DNA from: Populus alba
Lineage: Eukaryota > Streptophyta > Magnoliopsida > Malpighiales > Salicaceae
Direction: 5' to 3'
Assembly (NCBI RefSeq): GCF_005239225.2
Contig: NC_133287.1
Location: 2,957,493-3,021,492, forward strand
Length of the DNA stretch: 64,000 nucleotides
Part shown: positions 35,144-48,437 of the stretch, in pieces
How positions within the stretch are numbered: the stretch's first letter is position 1
Layout of the letters: the number at the start of each line of letters is the position of its first letter
Notes under the pieces: model-generated
What the model saw: the letters and a program-made list of their open reading frames with translations, nothing else
Told to the model about the DNA's origin: nothing
The model's database searches: none
Program-made: the position numbers and the translations under genes

Positions 35144-37926
35144 TTAGTAGTTTCTCTGAGGAGGAGGGTTATATCCTCCAGAATGCTGCTGCATGCCAGC
35201 AGGAAAATTGGAATACGGGGACCTTGGTGATGGAGCAAGAGATGCAGGTAGTGGAATGCGAGGAGTTCCACAAGGCAAACCTGGAGAAAAAAAGAAACCA
35301 ATTAAAAGACAATTTATGGTATCTTATACCAATGGAAATTGAAAATGCAAGAAAAAGATCCCTGTTGCTGAAACTGCTAGTTGAGATTGAGGCTTTTGTT
35401 GAATAACAAATACCAATAGACAATATAGGATGCAAGGGCCACAAACTATAAATCATCACTAGATAAGCAGTATTTCAAGGGGTAAACTGAGTTGAACTTT
35501 CTGGTCACACTGTTCATGCTTGGTCATACATGGTAAAAAGCATAAAATAGCATCCAAATATCCGCAAACAGCTAATAAGAGATTGAAATTGGCACGGTTG
35601 GGTTGCAATTCACTAGGTAGTCCAGCTTCTTCAATTGTCCAAGCTATAAAGATTCTCCTGAACAGATCTATATGCACATGCACATGCGAAATAACATGTT
35701 ATAATAGATACCATCTGAAGAAGGGGAAGGACTAGTAAAATATGTATTGGAGCCTGCAGGCTGGTGGGGAGACCTCCAATATTATCGCATGTAAAGGAAG
35801 ATGTCCTTGCAGCTCCCCCTTTGAAGGGTTCTGCCATATTGCTCCAGTAGGGTTTGGGAGCAGTAGCAGCACCAACAACACTATTCACCAACAGTGTTTG
35901 TGCCATATGGATCAACAAATCCATAGTTTTGGCAAGATTCAGCTCTACCGCCAGAAATGGAACCAGAACTCCAAGAGCAACCACAGTTATTTCTTGGTAC
36001 AGAACTTGCACAAGCTCTATGAGGAATGACACCATGACACTACCTTGCAGAAATTTAAAAATGGTCTCAATTTGTGTGTGCATGCATTTTTGAAAATACT
36101 GGTTTGATTGATAAATGATTTCAAGGAGTCTGCAATCGAATTGTTCACATAGCAGTGCTTACAAAATAGCTCAGGGAACCTATTCAAAACAAAAAAAAAA
36201 TAGCATCCTTCACTATGCTAAAGAATATAAGTGCAGAGAGAGGAAAATCTTTTCTGCAAGAAGGACAAAGAATGTAAAAGGAAAAAATTGGAACCTTCAT
36301 TTCATCCAGAATAAGGTTTCTTCCAAGTAACACAAAACGCTTCTCAGGGTACTCTTCTGTCCATTTCTCTGCCCATGTAGTTTTACCAGAAGCAGGCAAC
36401 CCCACCATCATCATTACTTCACAATCACTAATGTCAGAAGAATTATGTCCCATTATTGCATTCCCATCATCAAGAGCTGAAGCCCAGGGCTTACAGCCTT
36501 GTTCAGGAACAAGTCCGTCTTCAACGTAACTGAACCACAACATTCCTCAATAGAACATTAGGAAATAGAGCTGACTCCCATTATAGCTCTTTTACTGGAG
36601 AATACACCACTTCAAGACCCCTTGGGCCAGCATCAATCCCTTTGCAAATCCCAACAATTTTCCATTCTCATATAATCCTATAAAAGCCAAAGGTTTACTT
36701 TCAAGCTCAACACAGCACTAGAGACTTTTCCTGTGCCTTCAAACCCAAAGCTAAGCAGCATCTCCCCTAGGTTTCACACGGCATCATCGCCCCTATAAAT
36801 GCCTGAATGACAAACATACTGCTGGTCAGGAGGCAAGTACTCCATATTAACCCATTGAACCAAAACAATCTTTCAATCGAAACAATACTTCCATCTTGTT
36901 ATTCCAGCATTGGCACGTGCAACAGACCAACAATAAGCAATTGCCTCCTCATTGAAGACCATCTAGTTCAACATCAAAATATAAAAAATGGCAAACTAAA
37001 AGGTTCAGCGTAGCTTTCAGGTTTACGCACACAGAATGGAATGGAGAGGCCATCTTCCTATCTACCACAATGTCCTTTTCTTTCACTGATAAAATAATCA
37101 ATCAATATTGTTCCAATATTGCAGGTGGAATAGAATAAAATTCTGTGGTAAAAGAATTTTTTTTTTTTTTGTTAATTCTTCCTCCAAAATCACATTATCT
37201 TTAAGGGTTTATAAACATTTTAATTTTTAGGGTTTGAGATTCTTTAACTCAAAGTTTCAGTTGTTAAAGAAATAAAATTCTCTCTTTAGCCTTCACCTTT
37301 TTAAGTTTTTATGGGGTCTAGCAGTTATGTTGTGAAAAACCTGCTGCATTAATTAATAATGAATATTATAATAGAAGATAAATGAATAAAAACACACGAT
37401 TTAATATGGTTCGATAATGTCCGCATCTGCAGTAATGAGAAGCTTTTATTTTCACTATATCGAAATAGAATTACATTATGTGTATTTATACTAAACCTCA
37501 ACCACCTAATAAACCGCTACCTCCCTAGCATCTATCTATTAGCCACAAACTACATCAAGTTCTTTCATATAACAGTTATTGAGTGGCACCCACACTTCAA
37601 TTAAACAATATAATCTAAATTAAAGAAATTTTCTTTTATTATTTAATTCACAAATTACTCAATCAAAACCTCCAATTCTCAAATATAGCAAAAAAAATTT
37701 AATTGTGAATTGAACCCAATTTATATTAATCTAGGGTTTTAAACATCAAATTAAAAAACAGAGAAGAGTGTTAAAAAAGGGTCCTGTTACCTAAATCACA
37801 ACCAGCGGGATTGAGCATCACGCGCAGCTGGTTCGACGTGGTTCTTAGAGAATCGGGTCCAGAGACATCAAGCTCTGCCCTTTTGGATTCTGGTCGGGGT
37901 GAGAGCTCGCGTTTCGTGAAAGCCAT
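35144..37926 (-). pseudogene. hnRNP-U-like SPRY/P-loop protein gene, decayed
   Basis: Fragments follow the order of plant hnRNP-U-like proteins (SPRY domain, then a polynucleotide-kinase-like P-loop domain, then a Gly/Pro/Tyr-rich tail). Exon 1 (37791-37926) is open, starts MAFTKRELSPRPESK, ends LNPAGCDL at a good GTAACA donor. The SPRY part (about 36590-36985) is recognisable (AYCWSVARANAGI; PPDQQYVCHSGIYRGDDAV; LSFGFEGTGKVS) but has in-frame stops and frameshifts. The P-loop part (36295-36525) is intact: VEDGLVPEQG..., GLPASGKTTW (Walker A), ending LILDEMK. The rest of the kinase-like domain is missing or unrecognisable. About 35750-36020 holds tail-like sequence (QNYGFVDPYGTNTVGE) broken by stops. 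The last part (35144-35280) is open after a good acceptor and ends GGYNPPPQRNY-stop. A functional gene with unusual splicing is possible but less likely. Confidence 0.75.
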
Positions 37927-38009
37927 TGAGAGAGTGAATGAGGGAGTGAGAGGGGAAGAAGAGAAGCGTCAAAGGCGCGAAATAGAACGGCATAATGGTG
38001 CCGGTTCTG

Positions 38010-38019
38010 TTTATATATA
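38010..38019 (-). promoter_or_regulatory. TATA-like box upstream of the hnRNP-U-like pseudogene
   Basis: TATATATAAA on the minus strand, about 85 bp upstream of the exon 1 ATG, so the promoter may still be usable. Confidence 0.5.
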
Positions 38020-38089
38020 CGGATTCCTGAGAAATGTGTGGGTTGTTTCTAAAAGGTCGAGTAAGGCCATTATTGGGCTTGTGTGAGAG

Positions 38090-40575
38090 TTTGGTGGGCT
38101 GTATCAGGGCTCGGCTTTATTGATGCCATTTGAATATTTGAAATACTTTTAGAAGCTTTGGATCAAGCAGGAAGTGATTTTGTTCTCTACCTTGTCATTT
38201 TGAGTTTGAATCCAAATAAAAGTAAGAAGCAAATTGTTTTTTTTTTTTTGAAATACATCATTTTATATTTATATATAGATTGGGATATAATAAATGGCCA
38301 ACACTTATAATATGATTTTATTTATTTATTTATTGCTATAATTTTTTTTTTTAGTGAATTGTCAGTTAATTTCTCCCCTCTTTTTTTTTTTAAAAAATAA
38401 AGATGAGAAACAAAATTTATTTTCTCTTCTACTTACTAAAAGAATTAAATTATTATTAAGTTTATTTCTTTTTTCACTTCTTTTTTCAAGTGTAGAATAA
38501 TCCCAAATAGTTACTTTTTTTTATTTATTAAGAAAATACAGCTTGGGAATATACTAACAATTAAAATTAAAAAAAAAAAGATAAAAAGGATTTTTTTTTT
38601 GTCTTTCAACTTTTTAGCAATTAAATGCATGTAACCAAGGATTTATCACTCAAGTGGACTTTATTATGGTTGTGGGATTTTTTTTTTTGTGAGATGTTCA
38701 TTCTTGCAGAGTTATAGTTAGATGGATGTTGCTTTTTTGTGAGATGTTTATTTTTAAAAATCTTTAATTTTATCTTGATATTTTTATTGAAGTTTTTTTT
38801 TTTTTTTCCAGTTTGACCTTTATTTTTTTTTAATTTTTTTTTATTAAAGCTATTTTTTAATTCAATTAAACCTGAAAATTTTTATCCCTCTAATTAATAT
38901 TTTTTCTCACTTTTATTTTTTCAATCCTTTTGTGTAATTAATTCTTTTCCTGGTTTCATCTCTTGACATTTAATTTGTTAGGAATTCAGTTTTGTACAAT
39001 TTTATTGTTTCACATTAGTTTTTTTATATATTAATTTTATAATTACTTCCAAGTTTTTTCTATGAATTTATCATGGTCTCATAATCTAAATCACGATTTT
39101 TATATATCTTTTTTAAGTAGAATTTTTTTAATTGTTCTGTTTCTATTTTCTTTTTCAATATATTATTCTAATAATATTTTTTTATACAATTAAAGTTTAT
39201 TTTTTAAAATAAAAAATATTTATTTTTAAATTCTATTGCTTTTTTTTTTTTTAACTGAAATACCAATGCCTCTCAACCCCAAATCCCAATATCAACACAT
39301 TATCCAAAGCTAAAGGAAAATTCTAGAACCATCAGAACCCTACCCTCTCCTTCCTCTGTTACGACCCAGTCAACACTGAGAGGAGAGAGAGAGAGAGAGA
39401 GAGAGCTGAGGAGTGTATATTCTACGAAACGGGCATATGACAACCAAGAGTGAAGACCAAACCTTGACAAGTGTCATCACAGTAGGAGGATAAGTGTTTT
39501 CTGATAAGTTAATTTTTAATCCTGACCTTGTGGATTACTGAGAATAATTGCTTACCTAGGAGGACGTTGATCATAACATGGAAATAGCTTAATCACAGAG
39601 GTCCACAGGATCCAGGTAGATTCAGTTTACTATCCTCTTTTATAGCTAAAATCTACTGCTCCCTTGATTCAAGTTGAGCACAGCTTGATATTGCCTTTTC
39701 CATGGCATCCATCAAAACATCAACCTTGTTCGCAAGCTAAGAGCCCCCCCACACCAACAGCTGTCCCTTTCTAGATCTCCCTCGCGACAGAAAAGAAACT
39801 GTCCCCAAACTTCTGCCCAAATTTGCTGTCTCCTAAATGCCAGGGGCTTCTTCTGGAAAATCAATCTCTCCCCACCTGTCAGGGCTGAAATTATGCTAGA
39901 TTTGCTTTTACTTTACATAACTGTCTTCGGAACATTTGCCAGTTATAATTCATGGGTCTCATGACCTCCTCAGTACACGTTTCTAAGCTATAAACAGAAA
40001 CTATGTTTTTTTCCTCTTTAATCAAATGCAATACACAGAACCAGATCGTAAAAAGTAAAAACAGTATCAGTTTGCCGCATCCCATAAGAATTAAGCAGTG
40101 CATAGATGGGAAATAAAATTAAAAGGTAAGCAAAGAAGGCAGAAAAGAAATTGGAATTGAGGACTGGTTTTGGTATCTTGAAGAACACAAACAAAGAATT
40201 AATGAGGAAACATTCCATCTTTATTTTATTCAAACAAAACGAGTAAGTAAATGTACACAACAATTCTCATTCTTTATCCCAAATGAAAGGTCCAAGACCT
40301 CCTCTCAAATAAATATCCCATATTCCCTCCCTAACTTGCGCATGCTAATAACTTGAAGAGATACAGAACAGGCCAAAAATCCTATCTTCAATGAAAGCTG
40401 TTGAAGAATCTACAATGGTCTGTGTCAAAGTGTAACCTGTGAAGAATATTGCCATGTACAGAACCCGAATTGAGATCTGATCAAATCCAAATACCCTAAA
40501 CCCTCCTTTCACCCTTTATCTACAACAACAATTTAATCTCCTCCTTTTAACTTGTATTTACAAAACCCCTGCCTC
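38090..40575. other. Intergenic region, no gene supported
   Basis: T-rich on the + strand from 38230 to 39250, with phrases like ATGGTCTCATAATCTAAATC that recall the repeat at 9170-9210, so probably an old element of that kind. A (GA)n tract lies at 39378-39406. From 39400 to 40570 the sequence is more complex and may include the 3' UTR of the F-box gene near 40576. Confidence 0.5.
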
Positions 40576-41359
40576 TCACATTTCTGTTTCCATGAATAGC
40601 CCCTTCTTTGGCGAAGCGAACAATGCCACTGATACATCAGCAATGCTCTTACGATTTAACCGTGACTTGTAAGACCTTCGCTGCTTTGGCGCATTCGGAG
40701 CTTCAATTCCATCAAATTCACTTGGATTCTCGAGATCAAATGGAGTTCGAAAACCTTGGGACTTCCTTGGGGTGCTATAGGCAAAATGACTTTCTTTTGC
40801 AATCACAGTCTATGAACACGAAAGAACAAAAAATCTTAATCAATAACTAATTAGAAAACAGCTAATTGCTAATCTAGTTCAGCAAAATAAAAATAGATTT
40901 AATCACTTACAGCTTCTCTAATCACTTTAGACACATGAAAAAGCTGCTTCAAATCATCATGATCCACACGACACAAAACCCTGATCTGCAAAACCCAAAG
41001 ATAGAAACTTTCAATAACTAAAACCCTTCAATCAAAAACCCAAAAGCAAAAATCACTAATTCAAGAAATTTCAAACTAGGTATACATGTAAAACTTACCA
41101 AGATATCTTGAGGCAGGCTTTCAAGATTAGACTTTTCAGGCTCTAAACTGCGGAGCCTCTTCAATTGAGACTTAAAAGTGGAATCAATATTCAACAGATC
41201 TTCAATGTTAACATTATTCTTAGTACTTAAAACCCTTTTCCTTCCAAATGAATATGACCTAACAAACTTGAACCCTAACCCCTCTTCTTCTCCGCTCACT
41301 AAAGCACCACCACTAACCCTTTTTGCCTTCATTGAACTACACCTGTTCCCCAATGCCAT
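40576..41359 (-). CDS. FBS1: FBS1/SKIP27-type stress-induced F-box protein, 3 exons, complete
   Basis: Coding exons 41099-41359, 40911-40985 and 40576-40809; 189 aa. Junctions are GT-AG and in phase 0. The protein starts MALGNRCSSMKAK and has LGFKFVRSYSFGRKRVL (about 29-45), a motif shared by Arabidopsis FBS1 (At1g61340) relatives. A central F-box follows (LESLPQDILIRVLCRVDHDD, then LKQLFHVSKVIREA), and then the family signature AKESHFAYSTPRK. The C-terminus has EAPNAPKQRRSYKSRLNRK and SVALF. FBS proteins pair with SKP1-like subunits of SCF ligases and with 14-3-3 proteins in Arabidopsis, and are induced by wounding and other stress. The F-box is central, unlike the N-terminal F-box of the AFB gene. 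The paralogue number within the family is uncertain. Confidence 0.93.
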
Positions 41360-41651
41360 CTTTACAAAATATCACTTCTTTAAATCACCAAATATTTGTC
41401 ACTAAATCTGCACCCCCAAGAAAAAAATGGTTAGATTAGGCTTAATTATAAAACCCTTTAACTACAAGGCAAACAATATCAAGAAAATATCGGGAAAATC
41501 TTCAAAAAGATAGAGAAACGAACCCTTTTGTTTGCTAAGGTTGCAAATGAGATACAAAACCCTAAATTCTTTGAGTGTGAAAGATATAGAAAGTCTATAA
41601 GTCTTTGAAGTGGAAATTAGTTTGGTCTGCTTTCAAAAATGGTAAAGTTTT

Positions 41652-41661
41652 GCTTATATAG
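41652..41661 (-). promoter_or_regulatory. TATA box of the FBS1-like gene
   Basis: CTATATAAGC on the minus strand, about 290 bp upstream of the ATG. This would leave a leader of roughly 260 bp. Confidence 0.55.
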
Positions 41662-41961
41662 CGTGAAAAAGATTTGCTTTTTATTTTATGTTCTTTTTTT
41701 AAATTCGAGGTGTAACAGTAAAAACAATTCTTAAAATATACCTGGTTAACGCTAGAAAAAACTGGAGGCTTCCAGTGCATAGAAGATTTTGGACAAATCA
41801 TAAGATATTGCCCTCCATTTATAATTAATATTTCATTTTGGTCCCTCTTTGTTTTACCATTCATTTATCTCAATGGCTTTTATTCCCCATTAGAGAAGTA
41901 TGATATTTACATGTTTATTACCCTCATGTATTTGCATTCCTTAACATTTTGGACAGGATGC

Positions 41962-41965
<4 letters not shown>

Positions 41966-42001
<36 letters not shown>
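41966..42001. repeat. (AT)n microsatellite
   Basis: About 35 bp of perfect AT repeat. Confidence 0.98.
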
Positions 42002-42007
<6 letters not shown>

Positions 42008-42639
42008 TTATCATTATTGGATTAGTAAAAAAAATCCAATAATATGGATTGAGATTCCTTAATGAATACGAGAGGTAGGGTTTTCAAAGAAAAAATCTAT
42101 ACTTTTTCATATTATTTTTTTATATAATCTTTATTTAAATTTAAAATATTTACAATCATATATGATAGACTTCATTTTATTAGTGATGTTAAATATTTTA
42201 CCAATTTAGAAATAGAAAAATCAAAAATATATATGCTTTAACATATATATATATATTATATATTTATATAAGATTGCATATGATTAATACCTTATAATAG
42301 AATGGATAAATATAAAAAAATAAATATATTATCATAAAATATATATTTATGTGATAATTTTAGTACTTTAAAAATATAAAATATAAGGAAACATGTACTA
42401 ATAGTCCCATTATTTCTATCTCTTCTGTTTCTAGATAGTACATTGCAACAATTAGGAAAGAGGGGGTTATTATTGGTGCAGTTAGGAGAAAAGGATTAAA
42501 TTGAAATTGTAGATATACTCAGAGGGTGCGTTTATAGTTTCCCGAAGATAAACATCTTCTCGCCGTGTGCGTGTTTCTTTAAAAAATTACTGTACTTATC
42601 CTTTTGGCGGTTAAAATGAAACTAGCCGTTGTAGAGGGA

Positions 42640-42647
42640 CACGTGGC
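42640..42647. promoter_or_regulatory. ABRE/G-box-like motif CACGTGGC upstream of the FBS1-like gene
   Basis: The motif lies about 1.3 kb upstream of the ATG in a stretch of more complex sequence. It is consistent with stress or ABA control but unproven. Confidence 0.3.
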
Positions 42648-43861
42648 GAGATATGAGTCGATTTAGGAAGCAAGTTGGGAGTTGCTAACCGATGACGAGG
42701 CTATTTGGTCGGTCTAAGTCGGCTGCTTCGTCGGTCCCTTCTTCAACACGTTTTGTCCAGTGTTTTTAATTTTTGGTGGGCTGGGTGTTTGTCTAAAACG
42801 ACAGCTGGCCCATCTGTAATATATAATATTTCGGGTTTCTATGTTACGTGGAGGAGTGTTATTGGTTAGTTGATGTGGTGATTTATGGGTGATGGATGAG
42901 TGGTGGAGATTTGGTGAGGAAGTACACAAGAGAAGGTGTCGAGTAGTTGAGCGGTGGCCAATGGTTTGTTTGACTGGAGTGTTCTAAGAGGGCGGCTGAC
43001 TGATGACGGTCAGTTGCAGGTTTTGCACGATAGAAATCTGTTGTGAGTCAACGACACGTCAATCCTACGGCTTTTTGTTTACCAACAAGGACTAAATCCA
43101 GTAGAAAGTAGTTCAAAGGACACATAATAAAGATTATTAGCATGAGGTACACCCAAGCACACGGGTGCTCATAATATAATATAATAATATTGGTTTTTTT
43201 TATTTTGTGTTGTATGATATTTTTTAAAAATAATTTTTATTTTAAAATATTAAAATATTTTTTAATATTAATATTAATATATCAAAATTATCATAAAATA
43301 TTAAAAAAATATTAATTTAATTTTTTTATAAGTCAAACACAATTCTAAATATAATATAGAATAAGTTTCGAATATATTAAATAATTAAGTTTCATTTTGA
43401 GAATGTAGTAGCTTTTTATTTTAAGTTGTTTTATACAAGTATTATTATTTTGAAAAAATATTAAATTAATATATTTTTAATTATTTTAATATACTAATAT
43501 TAAAAATAAAAAATATTTTAATATATTTTTAAACAAAATCTACTTTTAAAAAATATGATGTATGGAGATCCTAAAAACGCATGGAAAGTTAAGAAAATAC
43601 ACGGGGTGTTTGTTTAGCTAAAATCCAAAAGCTTAACCTAACCTCGCCAACTACAAGAACACTAACGACAAGGACACTTCAAAGCTGATTTTTATCTAAA
43701 AGATAATCACATGATGTTAGAATGTTGGGCACACTCCCTCCCTTGTTAGTCCCTAGTACATACCGGTGACATTTAAATAGGAAATTCTGCCTCTCTTGTC
43801 ATGCAACTATATATATAAATATGCTCGAGGTTTGATGTATAACAAGTATTGTGATATATAC

Positions 43862-43866
<5 letters not shown>

Positions 43867-43912
<46 letters not shown>
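43867..43912. repeat. (TA)n microsatellite
   Basis: About 46 bp of perfect TA repeat. Confidence 0.98.
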
Positions 43913-43915
<3 letters not shown>

Positions 43916-44975
43916 GCATACTAGATTGATCTTAGGATTTTTTTATACAGTGGCACTACTGTTAAAAAATACTTTTGAAAAAAATTAAAAATTTTTTATT
44001 TTTATTTTTATTTTAAATTAATATATTTTTGATGTTTTTAGATTACTTTAATGTGCTGATATTAAAAATAATTTTTAAAAAATAAAAAAAATTATTTTAA
44101 TGTGTTTTGAAATGAAATGCACTTTAAAAAACTACTATCATACTCTCAAACACCCTTATAATTAAAGATTCTAATGGTGATAATAAATGAGTGTTTGAGG
44201 GTATGGTGATTTTTGGTTTTGAATGTGTTTTAAAAATATTTTTTTACTTGAAAAAAATATTAAATTAATGTTTTTTTAATATTTTTTTAAGATTTTAATG
44301 TGTTAATATTAAAAATAAAAATATTTTAATATATTTTAAATAAAAAATAGTTATAAAAAGTTTGCTCGTAATGTATTGATACATGTTTATATTACACTAT
44401 GTTTGGAAACAAAAGGAATGTGAAAAGAAAGCGAGGGGAAAGAAGAGTAAAGGGACAAAAAAAAAATCTCTCTTATTGTGTTTGGATGTGTGAAAATGGA
44501 GAGAAGTAATTTTTATATTCATTTAAAAATAATAAAAAATGAGAAGGAAAAATCAAGAAAAGTTATTGTTATCCTGTAGTGACTATTTTTTACCTTTTAT
44601 TGGTGTAACTGGTCTGGTTTAATTTTTTTTAAAAAAATTAACTTAAATACATTGGTTTAAATTGATTTTTAATTTAGTTATGTTTTAAATTTAAAATAAA
44701 AATTAGTTTAGTTATTTATTTTAAAATTTATTTGGCAATGTGGTTGACTGCATGTTTATCAAAAAATTAAGTTATTTTTGTTTAAAATTATTTTTTTTAA
44801 ATATTTTTAGATTTTTTTAATATGCTGATATTAAAAAAATATATAAATAAAAACATTATTATTTCAATACTTTTCCTAACAAAAAAATACTTTAAAAAAT
44901 AATTAATATAATAATATCAAATACTAACTTAGTCCGAAAATGGACTCCACCGGAAATGAACACCCCAAACCACTG

Positions 44976-46745
44976 TACACACACATAAGCAATGATGACT
45001 TAATTGGTAATGATTCCCAACTAAATATAAAAGTTGAATTTAATCTCAATTTGGAATACAAGTTGGATTTAGTTTTGATTTAGAAAATCTAGTCTAATAT
45101 AAGATATATAATGGCTTCCTGATGAAAAAAATATAGAAATCTCCGCAATAAAACAATTGTTTAATTACTACAAATTTATGTTCGGTCTATGTATGAGATT
45201 CTAATGTCAACTGTCATGAACTGATTATATAGAATTCCTTATGCAAAAAAAAATAGTAATTTTCATTGATTTCCACAAAACATTTCAATAGTAAAAAATT
45301 ATCAAAAATATTGAGTAGAAAGAAAAATTATGATAACAATAAAAAATATAAAAGAAAAACAACATGAAGAGTTCTTTACTATAAAGTAAAATAAAACTAA
45401 AGCATTATTGTCTCAAGATAATTATTAATATGATGATTATAAAAAATTGATATAATTATTAATTTTAAAATTTATTAGATTAATTGAGATATGTATTTTA
45501 ATATTAATAATAATAAAAAAAAAAAGCTAAAGCCGTCCAAACAAAGTCAATTGACCCCGAGTCACTAGATTCCCAGCAATGATCACTTGACATCTATACA
45601 CACATATAAGTAATGATCACTTAATTGACATGGTCTTTGACCGAAACTAAAAGTTGAATTTAATTTTTATTTGTGATGCAAGTTGAGTATTTTTTTTTCA
45701 CCATGATTGTATATTTTTTAAAAATTATTATTATTATTATTATTTTATTTTTTTAGGATCTTTTTGTCAAAAATAAATTTTAAAAATAAAAAAATATTAT
45801 TTTAATGCATTTTTAATATAAAAATACTTTGAAAAACAACATCTATATGAAAAAAGCACTTAAATAATGTTTGTTTTTGCGATGTAAAAAAAATTTGAAA
45901 TTTTGTTTTGTTTCAAATAAGTTTTTAAGTGTTTTTGGATTATTTTGATGTGCTCATTTAAAAAATAAATAAAAATTTTATTTTAATGTATTTTCAAGTA
46001 AAAAACACTTTGAAATGTAACTGTTGTCACAATATTAAACACTACCTTAGTCTCAGTTTGGAACTAGAGTGGTGTCCTAAGTTATGCCACGAGCCAAAAA
46101 ACATGAAGCTCAATCGATTGATAGGTAATGACAATAAATAAATCAAATAAAATCTTTTATATATTGACAATAATTAACTAAGTTACCAATATCATACTTA
46201 GAAATAAAATTAAGAAAATCATGTTAGAGACTCATCATCATTTTTATGAAAACTGTTTCATAATTAGAAAGAGTTTATTGAGATGATTTTAAAATTATTA
46301 TGAAAGGCTGCATATCGATACTGAAAGAGACCACATGCATTATCAAAACAATGACCCAAAAACAAACCAAATAGAATGTTATGGAGCAAACATTTCATGT
46401 TTTTGCATGTAAAAAAAAGTTAATAATTTCCAATAAATTCCACACAACATGCATAGACCTTTCAATAGATGAAAACCATTCAAAAAAATTGAATAGAAAG
46501 AAAAATTATGGAGACAAAACAAAATGTAAAAGGAAAATAATAGGTGGAGAGGAATAGAAGGACAAAAGTGAAGAAAAGAAAAGTTAAATTAAGATAACAA
46601 GTATAAAGAAAAATTAGTTATTTTAGTATATAATAACAATAAATAAATATAATAATTTCTCTCGGCTACAAAATAAAACATAGCTAAAGCCATGCACAAA
46701 GTCAGTAGACCCGACTCACCAGATTCACAATAATTATCATTTAAT
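44976..46745 (+). repeat. Diverged tandem duplication with later MITE insertion
   Basis: Unit 1 (44976-45590) and unit 2 (45591-46745) both open with TACACACA.ATAAG.AATGAT.ACTTAATTG. Both contain TTTCAATAG followed by TTGA(G/A)TAGAAAGAAAAATTATG, and both end with AGCTAAAGCC(G/A)T.CA, CAAAGTCA.T.GACCC and ACTCAC. Unit 2 is longer, partly through a MITE-like insert at about 45870-46045. Confidence 0.55.
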
Positions 46746-47124
46746 ACCCCAACCCCTCCACCGACTTGACCCAGTGCCGCTAGTCACAGTACCCCAACCC
46801 GACACCAACCGCCAAACAGCCTAGCTCCCTCTCTAGCAACACAGTACACCACCAACAACCAAACGAAACCAAATCCCAACCATTTTTATCCATTGAATAA
46901 ACCAGAAATCGCACCCTTTTTCACCTACAAATAACATACATCGCCACGTCATAAATAGCTAATCCTTTTCCGCTTGTTTCTGCAAGTATATATTGTGTCA
47001 GTGCTCGGTTAAGTTCCGGCAGCGTTAGGCCAAAGTCGTATTTAACATCATGAACAGTCAACGATCTATTGATTTAATGTATAGGCAAAGCCTCTGCGTA
47101 TGCCTTTTGATCCTACATAGTGAG

Positions 47125-47127
<3 letters not shown>

Positions 47128-47166
<39 letters not shown>
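47128..47166. repeat. (AT)n microsatellite
   Basis: About 39 bp of perfect AT repeat. Confidence 0.98.
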
Positions 47167-47169
<3 letters not shown>

Positions 47170-48437
47170 CATGTTAAACTTGATTTGTATACATTTTGTA
47201 TGAAGAAAATTATATCCTCAAGATAATTCATTGCAATACCATTTCAACTTAATATACGTATGTAGAAGAGCAAGTTAAATGTGTCTGCATGTTCGTGAGC
47301 AAAAGCCCATGTCATGAGGCTGCTAGATTTCTTACTTTACGGCAATCATCTCCATTTGCCAATATGATTCATCTTTTAACTTTGGTCATATTTCAAGGGT
47401 ACTTTTTTTGAAAAGTAGCTTTCATTGATTCCCTTTTTTCACCACCAAATATGTAAGAAATTAAGATTACCAAGTCTTTTCGTAAAATAATAATTTGATT
47501 AACTAATAGAGTAGCTAGCTAGCTAGCGACCATATATATCTTCACTGAATTTCTCCCTCGTGATGATTTCTTTTCATTCCTCTAAATAGATTCCGTGCAT
47601 AATCTCCAGCGTCATGTTTTATTTATTTTTATTGATGTAGATATTTAGTTTAATTTATTTTGTATCTCAAACTATAAATTTTAAAATTAATAAGTTTTTA
47701 ATAATATTAAAAAATTTAAATTTATAATTATTAGAAAACAAATTTAAAATCTAAGTGATTAAACTACTTAATTTTTATAAATATTGGGTCCGTGTCCCTA
47801 TGTGGTAACTGGTAACTATGGGGTTTGAAGTTGTTGGAGATTATATGGTTGGGTGGATCAAGTTTGACTTTCAGACGCCCAATAGAGAAATACAAAAGGA
47901 GACATGTTAGGAAAACAAAGAAAAATGAAGAGATTGGCTGCTACCATTTTAATGCCTTTTAAGGAAATTGTTGGAGTTTGAAGAAGTAGTCCGAAATTGT
48001 TTAAGGAAATGGTGGGTTCTTTCTTGAGACAAATCATATCTAAATACAGGCTATATGTATTTAGCAGTGTGATAACGATTGTTTTTCAAATATTTTTTTA
48101 TGCTAAAATGTATGTTAATGATATTTTTTTATATTTTAAAAATTATTTTTGACATCAGCACATCAAAACGATCCAAAAAGTAAAAACCGCATTAAATTTT
48201 AGCAAAAAAAAAAAATTTCAAATTTGGTGCACCGCGTTCCCAAACGTTTCCGTGGGAGTCATGTTGAATGGTTTCTGTGGGAGAAATGTGTTGTTATTCT
48301 TGTTCTTGGTCTGGTTCTTCTCCCATTGTTTCTAGGGACCAAAGACAGAACTGAACCGGGGTTTAAGGGAGGTTTTTGAGTTCTAAGTAGTGAGTAGGGT
48401 CAAGGTGTCCTACACTTTTGGGGTCATTACCTGCAAT

